From assembly GCA_023362775.1 (NCBI GenBank), contig JALMGJ010000013.1, forward strand, positions 27,692,274-27,756,273: DNA of 64,000 nt, written 5' to 3'. Both the position numbers and the translations under genes were made by a program. This stretch comes from Charina bottae (taxonomy: Eukaryota > Chordata > Lepidosauria > Squamata > Charinaidae). A model generated the notes under the pieces. The model was not told the origin of the DNA, did no database searches, and saw only the letters and a program-made list of their open reading frames with translations. Positions 32,601 to 44,308 of this stretch are shown one piece after another. Position 1 is the first letter of the stretch; every line of letters starts with the position of its first letter.

Positions 32601-33932
32601 AATGGGCAGGATGAAACCTGCAAGGCGCTTTGCTGGAGCGAGGAGCTTCCAGGCCAGAAGGGAGGGAAAAGAAGACGGTGGGGGGAGATGAGCGGTGGCC
32701 CCAGGTGAGGGAGTGAGGGCAGAAGACCACACCAGGGCTTGGGATAGCCTGGCAGAGCAGAGAACGTCCAGTCTGGGGCACAGGATGGATCTGCCGATGG
32801 CCCCCTGAAAGAAAACGGAAACCGTACCGAAGGTGGACCATCAGCAGCTCAGCAAGGTTGGGTCCCAGGGAAAGCAGGCAAATGTCTCCAGGAAGCCTTC
32901 CTATGAGCTCCGTAGCTGCTTCCTTCTGCTTGGGAGGCAGAGGCCCCGTTTGGCAGCCTGAGCGCCATGGGCACCTGCTGGCAAGGCTGGCGAGGACAGT
33001 GGAGGATGGAGCAGGCCCCTTCTCTGCATCAGGGATCTTGCCAGGAGGAGGATCCTCCTGGGGCTGGCCCGCGAGCAGATAGGCAGGCAGGCAGGCACCT
33101 CCACTTCCGCTGCCCTCTGAGTGATTCATCCTGGTAGTTCTGCTGAATTGGATTCTGACCCGGCTGTAAAACTCCCTCCTGAATCACAACAGCTGAGATA
33201 TGATGACTGTCATGGCTTGCTTTGTCTAAAAGACCTGTGGGGCTCAAACTCAGGGATGCCCAGGAAGGGATTGGGGGGTGAGCTGATTGTATGGCTCGCT
33301 GGGAATTCGGCAAATCCCTGAAACTCATTTTCCAGACGCATTTGTGGGCTGGTGGGCGGTGGGGCGGGTGGGTGGGATGAGAATCGGAAAAGCAAACCCT
33401 TCAACGTCAGCAAACCCAGCCCGAGAAGGCCCAGCCTAGCAGACTCTGGGTGTGTGAGAGTCAGGGGCTCTGTGGGGCAGGGGTCAAACAAGTCAAGGTG
33501 GCAGCTGCTACCCTGCGATTGAAACCCCGCCCCTTTTTACATGTGGCGTAGAAAAGGGCCGGGACGGCAGTTACACAGTCAGGGGTGCGACTGGTTTTTT
33601 TGGCACGCCCTCCCACCGACACCCCTGGTCGGATTTCAACCCCTGAAATCCAGAGGTTCAACCTCCCCACCCAAACAAAACTTTAAACCGTGTTGGATGC
33701 CAGTCAAGGCTGGGTGAGTGAAAGCGCCACAAAGATGAACCCGGTAAGAAGGTATCTTGGGCAAAAAAGGATGGCATGGGCCCCGTGTCTGTTGGCAGAG
33801 GAAAAATCACGCGGGCTTTCGGCCTTGGACATCGAGGCCTTATGTTCATAGCCACCTTGGAGCAGGGGAAAGCGGTGAGGTGCCAGGCCATCCTGTCCAT
33901 CTGACCTGCATTTCTTAAAGATTATTGAAACT
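29647..33932. other. Intergenic DNA with one unassigned minus-strand open frame
   Basis: The interval probably begins with the continuation of the CR1-like copy. A minus-strand frame ending at 30210 reads PNPASPSSSSTSVCISGGFL near its C-terminus; no family is recognised. A CTCTCTCACACACA run lies at about 31163-31182. AT-rich unique DNA at 30900-31500 and 32000-32250 holds no recognisable gene. Confidence 0.35.
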
Positions 33933-34067
33933 CAGTGTTTTTCAACCTTGGCCACTTTAAGTTGTGTGGACTTCAACTCCCAGAATTCCCCAGCCAGCAT
34001 GGCTGGCTGGGGAATTCTGGGAGTTGAAGTCCACACAACTTAAAGTGGCCAAGGTTGAAAAACACTC
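33933..34067. mobile_element. hAT-type foldback MITE
   Basis: A 135-bp hairpin, cagtgtttttcaacc to ggttgaaaaacactc, with almost perfect arms. The flanking 8-mers ttgaaact and ttgtaaat agree at 6 of 8. Confidence 0.9.
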
Positions 34068-34985
34068 TTGTAAATGACCAAAAAGAGAGGGAGGCTAGCA
34101 GGCCACAAAAGAAAGGGCCAGCCTATTGACCAGTCTTTATTTGCAAAAATGTCTCTGGAATCCAGTGGAGAAGATCAAGAGGGCGGTAAGGGCAGGCCAG
34201 GGCTTGCCATGAAAGAAGAAGGGCAGAATAAGTTGGGGTGGTGGCCTTCTGGGGACGCTGGGTGGGGGAAACACAAGGGGAAGTCCTCTAGAGGAATGCA
34301 GAGAAAACCTGGAAGAAGGAATGCAAGAAAACGTAAGTAAATGTTAACTTAGTCCTGGGAAAGAGGGAAGGGTGAGAAAGAAACTCAAGTGAACACCACC
34401 TTGATTCTCTTGGGTATAAGAGGGGGCAGAGGAATACCCCGGCAGGCTTTCCCTGTTCTGTGATTACACCCTGCAACCATAGACTGCCAGGAGTCCGTGC
34501 GGGGTTGGTTTCCTGACCTGGCCTCCCTTGATGGGTTGGCAAGTCCCCAGTTTGCTTTCTGATCAGTGGGTGTATCACAGCAGGTGGCATCCACCAACCA
34601 ACTTTGGCTAACCTTGAAAAAAGCTAAGCTAAGCTTTTTTCAGACTTGGTTAAATCTCGGGAGGAAGGAAGGCATCAGGAAACTCCAGCCTAACCCTGGC
34701 TCGAGGGAAGTCATTTTCCATGACGGCTCTCAACCTTTCAGGAGGGCCCCTGGTGCCACCATGGCGCGTGAATAAGGTGTAACGGCAACATGGGAAAGTT
34801 AAGCCATGCAGTCATGACAGAAATGCCTTGTTTAAAAAATTCTAAGCCAGTTGGCTAACTATTCGTGCTATTTTTAGGAAGCAGGCAAAACTCAGTTGAC
34901 TCAGAGCAGGAACACGCAACGTATCTCTGTAGCAAGTGGGAAATGCAGGCGCCACTTCTTTCTGAATCCGTGGCTGCCTTTAGAG
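34068..34985. other. Intergenic DNA, no gene recognised
   Basis: Short frames only. The 34600-34860 part has phrases resembling the old dispersed repeat (ttggttaa, taagccagttggctaac). Confidence 0.4.
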
Positions 34986-35294
34986 CAGCCTTTCTCAACC
35001 TTCTGACCCTGGAGGGACCCTTGAAATATTTTTCAGGCCTCCGGGAGCTCCTGCCCATTCAGGCTCAAAGAGAGGCCAGAAGTTGCAAAATTATTATATT
35101 TGTGTCATGGGTAGGCCTGTATATATGCACTAAGAGTGTTCTTAAACTGAAAATAAAGAATAAAACTTAGCTCTTTAATGTGAAGTGGCCCAAATTGGAA
35201 CTAAATTTTTAAATAAATCGTGATCTCCCAGGGAACTCCTCGTGACCTCTTGTGGAACCCTAGGATTCCAGGGAACCCTGGCTGAGAAACCCTG
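34986..35294. mobile_element. Non-autonomous hAT element with intact TSD
   Basis: A 309-bp element with ends cagcctttctcaacc and ggctgagaaaccctg. The identical 8-mer ctttagag flanks both sides (34978-34985 and 35295-35302). The interior is AT-rich with no transposase. It is a different family from the foldback MITE and from the GC-rich hAT copies. Confidence 0.92.
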
Positions 35295-35325
35295 CTTTAG
35301 AGCAGGACAAGTTATGTGCAAGTAG

Positions 35326-35623
35326 GAAATCAACCCTGACTGCTCATTGGAAGGACAGATGCTGAAGTTGAAGCTCAAATACTTTGGCCACCTAATGCGA
35401 AGAGAGGACTCACTGGAAAAGACCCTGATGCTGGGAAAGACTGAAGGCAAAAGGAGAAGGGGACGGCAGAGGATGAGATGGTTAGATAGCATCACCGATG
35501 TAACGAACATGAATTTGAGTAAACTCCGGGAGACAGTGGAGGACAGGAAGGCCTGGCGTGCTGTGGTCCATGGGGTCACAAAGAGTCGGACACGACTAAA
35601 CGACTGAACAACAACAACAACAA
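35326..35623 (+). mobile_element. Bov-B (RTE) LINE 3' end
   Basis: Same segment as the copy at 19016 but on the plus strand. It encodes KYFGHLMRREDSLEKTLMLG and RQRMRWLDSI, then gagtcggacacgac and an (ACA)n tail. It inserted just after the hAT element. Target duplications are not clear. Confidence 0.9.
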
Positions 35624-36679
35624 GGAAAGCTTGGCCAGAAAAGGCCTGTGGGGGAGATGCTTCTCATTCTCTGCTTCCTGAAAATAGAAGATGGCTTTGC
35701 TTCGGGCGGGGTGGGGTGGAGGGGGGGAGTTTTGCATCATGTGTGAACCAGCAGCTGGAAAGGATCCTGATGCAATTCTCCAGCTACCTTGTGAGGCAGA
35801 GCTCTGGGGGAAGGGGGGTCCTTGGGGCCTCTTGGAGCAGCCCGCCACCGCCTGGCCAGCCAGCAGCCATTCCTTCTCGCCTCCCCCCCCCCTTTTCCTT
35901 CCCTATTGGGTCTTCCTGACAAGGAACTTCCTTTGGATCTGGATTATTCTCTGCGCTGTTCCTGAGCTTTTCAGGGCTGGAGAGAGGGTGGAACTGCTGC
36001 AAATGAATCGAACTGTCATCGAGCCCATTAAGAATTGCACAAGCCGGGCTGGCCTGAGCCCCACCGGCAGAACGCTTCAACCCAGGGGCTGCCTGCAAGG
36101 CGCCCCAAAGGACGGAACCCGGAGCTTTGCTCTTCCGCCCAGCAGCGACTACGCCGGGGGCTCCTCCGTGATGGCTGGTGCAGGCCTTCGCTGGCAAGGG
36201 CAGGTGCTTGGCACATGCCCAGAGGCACTCTTGGCGTGTCCCAGGAAATTCCCAGGGAAAAAAATGGGAATTTTTTTTTTCGAAATCAGCAGAAGCTTCT
36301 TTATGTAACAGAATGAAGGGGAATGTGCCGACGTGACCTCAACCTAGAAAAGCAAACGGCCTTTATACACAGCATGATTTTTTTTTTAGCTGCGCATCTC
36401 AAAATCCTTCTACAGACCCCGAGTGTTGGAAGGGCAGCAGCACCTTGGCCACCAGGCGGCCAACCCGGGTTCGTTTCTGTGCGATATGTGAAACAGTGCT
36501 GCCACGGCAGAGGCGGAGGATGGGGGGGGGGGGAACAGAGGCATCTCCCCCCCCAATCCCCAAGCTTTGCAACTTGAGAACCGTCTTCTTTTCTTCACAC
36601 GGTCAGTGTTTCCAGAAAGCGACTGCAAATGTTTCAGTTTTGAAATTCCTGAGCAGTGTAAACGTTGCTTGTCTTAAAA
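35624..36679. other. Intergenic DNA, no gene recognised
   Basis: Overlapping short frames on both strands. Poly-T near 36270 and 36378 and poly-G near 36521. No conserved product. Confidence 0.4.
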
Positions 36680-36993
36680 CAGAGCTTTCCAAACTGTGTG
36701 TCGCAACACAAAAGTGTATCGCCACACACAGTCTGGTGTGTCGCCACACAACCCGGAAGCGCTGATGATGATCAGCGCTTCCGGGTTTTCCCGCGGCGAC
36801 ACACCAACGGCGGCGCGCAAAAACCCGAAAGCGGCAGCAGCGCTTCCGGGTTTTTGTGCGCTGCTGCAACGGTGGCATGCAAAAACCTGAAAGCGGCAGC
36901 AGCGCTTCCGGGTTTTTGCACTTCCAGGTTTTCCCGCGGCGACACACCAATGGCGGTTGGTGTGTCGCCGCGGAAAAACTTTGGAAAGCCCTG
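36680..36993. mobile_element. GC-rich non-autonomous hAT element with intact TSD
   Basis: Ends cagagctttccaaact and ctttggaaagccctg. The identical 8-mer tcttaaaa flanks both sides (36672-36679, 36994-37001). The interior is a set of inverted copies of cccggaagcgctg/cagcgcttccggg, with many CpG, and of the word gtgtcgc. Confidence 0.95.
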
Positions 36994-37027
36994 TCTTAAA
37001 AGAATAAAAGTGTCAGACAGTTCACTG

Positions 37028-37095
37028 CAGTGTTTCTCAACCTTGGGCACTTGAAGATGTGTGGACTTCAACTCCCAGAATTCCCCAGCCAGCCA
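37028..37095 (+). mobile_element. Solo arm of the hAT-type foldback MITE
   Basis: Starts cagtgtttctcaacc and runs through ctcccagaattccccagcca, then diverges. The second arm is absent. Confidence 0.75.
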
Positions 37096-38251
37096 TACTG
37101 CCTGCTGTGTGCCAGCCTTCCCTTTCCAGGCCTTGAAACTTTTCCCATCTGCCCGAAGCAGCGTGAGACCCTCCCAGGGACTCTCCAGCCCTGCCTCACA
37201 GGCCGTCCCCCCTTACACTACCCCCCCCCCCGAAGACTGTTGTGGAAGGAAAAGGCAGGAGATGCTTCAGGCTGTCTCCCTAAAGACCTTGTTCGCACTG
37301 ACTTGCCAGCCTGGCCCTGCTAAGCCAGAGAAACTGATCCGGACCTTCTGAGGAAGACTCCCGGGTGGGCTTTCCAAGGCATCTTCTTTAGTGTTCCAGG
37401 AAACTGGAAACGAGGAAGCCAGCGGCTTAGTGGAGCTGGTTCAGCAACTTGTCAGTGTTTATCCATGTATGGTATTGAATTTGGTGTCATACTTCATCTT
37501 TTTCTTGAGCTTGTGGGATTTGTATCTTTCATTCCCTTCCCCATGTCCTGAGCAGGTCTCCTGCTTGACCCAGGATTCAGCCTCCTCCCTCCCCACACCT
37601 CCTGATCCATGCCAGCAAGAAATTATAGGAGTCACACCTGGAGGGCACCCCATTGAGGAAGGCAGCTTAGAACAAACAGCTGCATCCAGGGGGCACCCCA
37701 AGAAAGGGGCAGCGCAGGGCGCCTTGTGGAATTACGCTGAGTGGTTGATGATGCCGGAAACTGGATTGACGGTCACTGATGCTCGTTTCCCCTGCTGCTG
37801 CGTTCCTAGGGAAGAAAAATATATACACAGAGGAAGCAACGGTTTTGAGCCTTCTCTGCATAGTTCTGGGATGAATCAGAACGCTTCACACATTTGGCAA
37901 AAGACAGGGAAGAGGCTGAAGGAAGGAGGGCAGTGGAAAATCCTTACCCAGCAAAAAGAGCGATGAGAACCACCTTCTCTGCCCACACTTGTCCACGTGG
38001 TTAGCATAAAAGAGGACATTGTCTGGAAAAAAAAACGTGGCTTGGCTTTGGTTGTTTTGGAAGAAGGAAATGAAGATGCCACCCATGATATGAGGGGAGC
38101 ACAGGGTTACTTGAGTTCGTGTGCTCTTTCTTCAGAATGGCACCAAGCTCTCTCGTGGGCGTTTTGAGAAATGTGTGGCAAATCAACGAAGCCATAGAAG
38201 GGGGGAAAAGCAACTTAGAAAAGAGAGCTGACTGGTCCCTTTAGGACAGAT
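37096..38251. other. Intergenic DNA, no gene recognised
   Basis: A plus-strand frame 37391-37966 (191 codons) has a hydrophobic start but no recognisable family, and its codon use looks unselected. Poly-C at about 37220. Nothing else is supported. Confidence 0.4.
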
Positions 38252-39257
38252 CAGTGTTTCTCAACCTTGGCCACTTTAAGATGGGTGGACTTCAACTCCC
38301 AGAATTCCTCAACCAGCCTCTTGTTCTGAGCCTGGTCCCCCTGATGGCACTAGGGATCATGCCCCCCAAGCGTGCGTGGAGCAGCAAGCCAGGAGGCCCG
38401 CTGCTCCCTTAGGGAAGGCCCCGTGGGGCTCAGGAGGCCATTGCTCCGAAGGAACAGAAGCCTGGAGCAAAACCCACCGCCAGGAGAGGTCCTCCGAACT
38501 GACCATCCTCACCTGGACTCCTAACGGTGATGGGATCCCACGCTGAGTGGGAGACCTTCGTGCCATGTATGCTCTGGAGATCGGGGGCTTCCAGGAAGGA
38601 TGGAGCACTGGTTCTGCTGTGTTTCAGTCAATGTTATTGACCTTTGAATGTTGCATCATGCTTCTTCTGAAGACCCTCAAAGGAGCAAAGAAGAACAGTC
38701 ACAAAATGTGCCAATCCGAGTTTTTAGGCTTAGCCTTTTGGAAGTGACATGCTTTCCTCTGTTTCCTAGCAGAGAGAGGAAGATCTCCGTCAGATCAACT
38801 GTTCACAAAACAAACTGTCTGAAATCCTTTGTGGAGTGTAGAATCAGGTTGAAGGGGACCTGGGGGACTTCTGGTCCAAGTCCCAACCGAAGACCCTCTC
38901 TCTCAGTGTTTCTCAACCTTGGCCACTTTAAGATGGGTGGATTTCAACTCCTAGAATTCTTCAGCCAGCTCCATCCTTCCTGGAAGCCCCCGATCTCCAG
39001 AGCATACATGGCACGAAGGTCTCCCACTCAGCGTGGGATCCCATCACCGTTAGGAGTCCAGGTGAGGATGGTCAGTTCGGAGGACCTCTCCTGGCGGTGG
39101 GTTTTGCTCCAGGCTTCTGTTCCTTCGGAGCAATGGCCTCCTGAGCCCCACGGGGCCTTCCCTAAGGGAGCAGCGGGCCTCCTGGCTTGCTGCTCCACGC
39201 ACGCTTGGGGGCATGATCCCTAGTGCCATCAGGGGGACCAGGCTCAGAACAAGAGGC
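38252..39257. repeat. 290-bp inverted duplication, each copy joined to a MITE half
   Basis: 38316-38606 and 38968-39257 are inverted copies that differ, as far as I can read, only by one base in a C run (six versus five). Each copy is immediately preceded by a 64-base plus-strand arm of the foldback MITE (38252-38315 and 38904-38967), broken at the same point of the MITE. The 297-bp spacer is unique. The same open frame therefore appears on both strands; it is not a gene. Confidence 0.95.
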
Positions 39258-40399
39258 CCAGGGGGCGGGGCGGAGCGGAGCAAAGCTGGTTGCATCCCTG
39301 CCTTCTGGCACCCCAGGACAGGACTTCCCCAAACCCCAGTGGCGGGCTCAGCTGGGTGGTAGTGAGGCCTCTCTGCTTGCAAGCAGTAGCAGCTGCCACC
39401 AGCCAGGAAGAGTTGGCGGTAGCTGGCAACCCGGCGGTGGCGAGCAGAAGGGACACGTTCCACCTTCCCTCCAGATTGGCTGCCCCAGAATCTCAGCCTA
39501 ATGAAAGGCCTGTCTCTGCACGGGACTTTCCCAAACGCTTCGTGAACATATTTCCTTGGCTGCCCACATCACCCTCACAACCAACCAGCAAGTGAAATGA
39601 AATAAAGGGCTACGGAGCGATGCAGGAGACGAAAAGGCAGCCGATGTCTCTTTAAAAAGCAGACCACAAACCTCAACCTTATTTGTACTAAATTTAATGG
39701 GTGGGGAGGGGAAACTGTGTTTTCCTGACCCCTGAAAGCCCACACACGCAGGCCCCCGTTCCACCCCCCCTTCTCTTTCGGTGCATCAAGTACCAAGTTT
39801 AAGCCTCTGCTCGTCTTCCAAAATCATCCGGAGCAGCTTCACTCTTAACCTTAAATAGACTTGCTTGCAGCTGAAGTCTTGCAAAGCTCATGACACCAAT
39901 GAGATGTGAGTATTGCAAAGCTTTTCTTTTTAAACGAAGTAGCCAGCGCAGGAAAGCTTGTATCCAACCAGAACTATGCTATTGCTGGCCTGCAGCCCCT
40001 CTCCCTTCTCCCCACGGGCCATGTTGGCTTAGGCTCCGGAAAGCTGGAGGCCAGTGGCGCCTGTGCCCATCCCAGCCCTAAGCAGAGAAGAGCCTTGATC
40101 CGGATTTTCCTGAGGATTCTGCTTGAAATCGCGCCCTCCACAGATGTATTTGCTCATCGCGACAGACCTCCTGCGTTGCCAACCGAACGGGGGAGACCAT
40201 GAAACCCCCCCTTTTGACACAAAGGCCCGAGTCCTACCCAGCTGCCCCCTCCCCACCGCCCACCGTAAAAGCAACTGCCGTGATGTGAGGCTTGAGTAAC
40301 CTACGTGTAGATTACTGCTATTCCAGAGGCGCTGGAGGGAAACACCAAAACCGCTACCAGAATCACACAGGGGTGTTGAGAGAACTCAGGCAGGCCCAC
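39258..40399. other. Intergenic DNA, no gene recognised
   Basis: Unique-looking sequence. Overlapping frames on both strands, no motif. Confidence 0.4.
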
Positions 40400-40666
40400 C
40401 TTTTCCAAATATTTTAGGAGGACGACTGCAAGGCAAGTGGTGCCTTCCTGGTCGCACTTCCAGATGCGGCAAAGCTTACTATTTCTGGCCCCGGTTCGCG
40501 TCTTCACTGGCAGCTGCTCGGGGCAGTTGCAGAACCTTACAGTTCTGCTGCTCCTGGCGAGAAATTCGGGGGCTGAACTCCAGCCAGTCTGACACCAAAC
40601 GCGGCAGAAGGCAAGACTCCCCGACTCGGTCCAGAAACCATCTTCCGCGCAGGCCATTTGAAACAG
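40400..40666 (-). other. Unassigned cysteine-rich open segment, possible exon
   Basis: On the minus strand, an 89-codon segment is bounded by a possible acceptor (CAGCAG before 40666) and a possible donor (GTGGGC after 40400), with both ends in phase 0. It reads MACAEDGFWTESG near its start, then FCRVWCQTGW, FCNCPE and LCRIWKCDQEG, giving nine cysteines. The spacing hints at an extracellular disulphide-rich domain, but no family is recognised, the pyrimidine tract is not ideal, and no partner exons were found. It may be chance. Confidence 0.2.
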
Positions 40667-42743
40667 CTGCTGAGGTTTTATTTTTGGGAAAAAATGAGAA
40701 GGAAATGCTGAATTCTGAGCCATCTGGCGGCTAAAATCAGGTCTGGGCTAAGGACTTTGGGAAGAGGCGAAGCAGGGGCGGAGAAGGCTGGAAACAGGAG
40801 AGGTTTTTCCTGGGAGTGCCGGGAAGCAGGAGCAGAGAAGGTCCCCTTTCAATGGCCAAAGCAGATTGTCGGCGAAAGGGGCAGAAAAGGATCGCTTCCA
40901 CTAAACCTGGCCCCACCATAATTGTCCCCTGTACCCAAAGAAGGGGCAGAGAGTCCACAGGGCACGGCCAAGGAAGTCAAGATGGTGGCCGTGACGGTGT
41001 GATCAAAGCTCTGCCTGTTTTTTATGCACAGCGTCATATCGCTTTTCTCCAGGACGAGCCATGATGGCTGGACGTTCCCTCCAATCTGAGAATTGCCACG
41101 GAAAATGCCCTCCTTTCCTTTCTCAGCAACTACTCCAGGCGCTCGCCCGGCTGCAAAACGGGGCAGAAACGCTGCAGATCCGGCGGCACAGCCTCTGCTC
41201 CCAAAGTTGTGACCGGTTGTCACTGTGAAGGCAACCAAGGGGAACACTCTGAAAGGCGGGGCCGGAGCATAGTGACCTTAGCGGGAGCTACTTTGCCGAA
41301 GCTGCTGATTTTTGGAGCAAGATCCTCCTCCCGCCACCAGAAGGCCGAGGAAAAACCCTCACGCCTTTATTGTGCAGTAAACCAACCCGAGCGAGCGAGA
41401 CGGCGGCCTTCTTTCAGGCGAGGCTTGACGACCTGCCTGCCTGCTCACGCCCCACTTGCAATCTGCAGAGTCGTCCTACCAGGCAGAGGCCTCCGTGAGC
41501 AGCAGCAGCAGCAGCAGCTGCTGCCGGTTCCTTCTGACTTGGGGATAGGGAAGGGGAGCCAATCGCGCCACCCCCGCGTCTCGCAATCGATCACCGCGCC
41601 TTATCTTGCGGTGCCCATCGGAGCTCGCCCAGAGAGGCGGCAGGGCAGGGCAGGGCAGGGTCAGGCCAGCTGCTGATTGCAGAAGCGTGGCGGGGTGGCA
41701 GCCGGGCTCTCCAGAATGTGCCCAGCACCAGGGAGAGGCGCCCCTCCTCCGCCGGGGAAGATGCCCAGGTGGCTGGCAGCCAGAGCCACGCCTTCTCTGC
41801 TGACGCTTCCCGATCGACCAGCCACCCCTCCTTCGCCCTCCTGTTTCGCGTCAGGACCGGCCCAGACTCGGAGGGACCTCCCGGTGGGGAAATCCACCGA
41901 TGGCCTCATTCGACAGCCCCTTTGCCCAGGACAGGAGGAATCCAGTGGGTCATGTGGACCTGCCGGTTCTCCCCCGCAGGGCTTTCTCCCCCATCCAACG
42001 CCTCTGCGCGGCCTGCCCAGCCTCTTTTTGGAAGCTGGCTGGGATAGAGAAAGGAAGCATCAGCCTGCCCAGTCCCTCATGTGGTTGCCAACCTGTTCAG
42101 GGAGCTGGTAGGTTCTCCTCCATATTTGCCAATGAGCAAATAAGGCCTAGAACCTCCCTGTGGAGAGGCAGTCTACCCTTGAGTCAGAGGAGGTAAGGGA
42201 AAGCTGCTCAGATGTGGTTGGGAAACAGACTGGGATGCCGCTGGGACGAGTGACTGGTTTCGGTCCCACTCGTCTCCCGTTCCTCTGGGATGGAGGAAGG
42301 GGTCTTGCCAGGGGATGCAGAAGAGCCGATACGGGCGAATCTGTCCAGCCCCAGCCCAGATCCATTCCTGCCTCCATCCTGAAACTGCAGAGGCACACGC
42401 CTGGGTACTTTATCTTGAAATGATCATTAAGTAAGCCTTTAAATGGCCGAGCCCTCCACCACAGCCCTGAGGAAGGGGAGTCGGTTATTTCGGAAAGCTA
42501 AATGCGGAGCGGCAGGTGCCGTGGCAGAGACCAAATTCCCTGGCCTGCTCAGCCCCCTCGCCCCTCGCCTAAGAGGACGGCATCTTCTGCCGTTTTCCAG
42601 GACAGGCCCTGGAGCCTTCGCTCCCTCCCAGCGTGGGACCCAGGGCTGCGAATGGGGTTTCGGAAAGGCCGCGAAGGGCAGCGTTCCCCATCTCTCCCAA
42701 ACCGCCCCCAGGGTCTTGGTGGGCAGCAGCTTTCCCGAATTTT
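40667..42743. other. Intergenic DNA, no gene recognised
   Basis: Contains a (CAG)5-6 tract at about 41501-41520 and a ggcag array at 41639-41660. GC-rich at 41560-41900 with overlapping frames. No conserved product. Confidence 0.4.
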
Positions 42744-42812
42744 TATTTATTTATATTTCTAACTTATATCACCGCCCATCTCCCCCCATTTCTAGAGGGG
42801 ACTCTGGGCGGT
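42744..42812 (-). mobile_element. Retroposon 3' tail (accgcccatctcccc type)
   Basis: The minus-strand reading ends gggcggtgatataa followed by aaataaataaa. The same tail words, gggcggtaatataaat, occur in plus orientation at 42990. It is probably the 3' end of a LINE or SINE family common in squamates; the exact family is not assignable. Confidence 0.5.
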
Positions 42813-42954
42813 TCCCCAGAATTACCAGGGCACGTGACCCCGCCATTGGGGAGGGAGGTCGAGATCCGCGGCTCTCCTCTTCCCTGGCTGGCAGAAATTT
42901 CTGAGTGTATCAATCGCCTCGAAAGAAGGAAAGAAGTCCCCTTTCGTGATATTT

Positions 42955-43009
42955 TGTGAACCGCGCAGAGTTCTCCTTGTGGAGAAGATGGGCGGTAATA
43001 TAAATCAAA

Positions 43010-43056
<47 letters not shown>

Positions 43057-43060
43057 ATAT
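42955..43060 (+). mobile_element. Retroposon 3' tail with (AAAT)n microsatellite
   Basis: gtgaaccgcgcagagttctcc and gatgggcggtaatataaat lead into about 13 AAAT units (43006-43060). Together with 42744-42812 it forms a convergent pair of the same tail. Confidence 0.6.
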
Positions 43061-44236
43061 TGGGCCACCTTGTAAGACGGGGTGGCGGGGTGGCTAATGG
43101 AAACCGCTCTCTACGCAACGTGTAATGGACTTTGGAAGTTACGTGGTTGAACAGCCACTAGATTAGAGGGCAGGTTTTTATGTGTTTTCTTCAAAGAGAG
43201 ATTCCTGGCAAATATTAGTTGTGCCGGAAGCATGGAGCTCCAGTGCCAGCAGCTGCATTGGCCTTGTAGCGATAAAAGGGGCCACGTCTAGCCTGCGAGC
43301 GCCCAGGGATGACCCCCGTTGGAGGCAAGGTGCGGGTCCAACGGACTCGCCTGGGGCTGAACCCACAAGGCGAACCTTTTCTGCTTTCCTCAGACTCTTG
43401 GGTTCCAGCCAGAGCTAGGTACAACCCTCAAGCCTTTTTCACGATGTGGAATGTGCGGCAGGATTGGGGTGGCAAAGGCCCCTCTGAGCGTGTGCAGAGT
43501 GCCGTTCTGTGCCCCAATACGGGGGTGTTGAGCAGAAGGGGAGGCCTGGGGGATCTGAGCCCGGCCCCGAGAGCAGGCGACTCCTTTGGCGGGGGGCAGA
43601 AGCCCCCTTTTCGCCAGGGCCAGTGCACGGCCTCGCCTGGCAGCCTGGCTGGGTCCCTGAGCGATGACTTGGCAGACGCCACGGTTGCTTGGCACCAGGT
43701 TACTCTGACAACAGGGCGAGTGTGTGTGTGTCTGTGTGAGTGTGTGTTTGCCTTTTGGGGCGGCGGTTAGCATGTGAGCATGATGTCACCTGTCATATGA
43801 AAAGCAACGGGCTGTTCCTTGTTGCAGCACGTTATGTAACCCTGGGGTGCCCAGTCTTTTCCAGGAGCAGAGCTGCCGCCGCCGCTGGGTGGCAGGGGTT
43901 CCTCCCCCCCCCCCGGCCCGTGAGCACGCGTGCAGTTTCTACAGATGGCCTGCTCCAAGACCCGGCTGGCCCTGTCCCCATCAGCGGAGGGTCTGGCGGC
44001 TGGAGCGTTAGAACAGAGCAAGGGGGAAACACGCCCCGCCCGCCAGAAGAACGGCACTTGGCACGTTAGGCAGAGAGGGAGATCCCTTTCTTTGGGGCTG
44101 GGAACACCTGCCCGCCTTGGGACCCTTCCCCGCCAGAAATGCAGGGCAGCTGGAAAAGGGCGGCTCTCCGCTCCTTCACCGCACATCTTCCCAAAAGTCA
44201 GGAAGCGCCTGGCAAAGCACCTTTTCCGACTAAGCT
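43061..44236. other. Intergenic DNA, no gene recognised
   Basis: A TG-rich tract lies at about 43720-43748 and a poly-C run at about 43906-43914. The frames are GC-driven. Confidence 0.4.
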
Positions 44237-44308
44237 TTATTTATTTATTTTATTTTATTTTATTATTTCAATTTATTCCCCGCCCATCTCCCTTGCAAGG
44301 GACTCTTT
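44237..44308 (-). mobile_element. Retroposon 3' tail, same type as 42744
   Basis: tttatttatttattttatttt is followed by caatttattccccgcccatc and tcccttgcaagggactcttt, which is the minus-strand tail gggcggggaataa plus an AT-rich end. Confidence 0.5.

Noticed and set aside
38357..39223. The same protein predicted on both strands
   Set aside because: It is explained by the inverted duplication; no other sign of coding.
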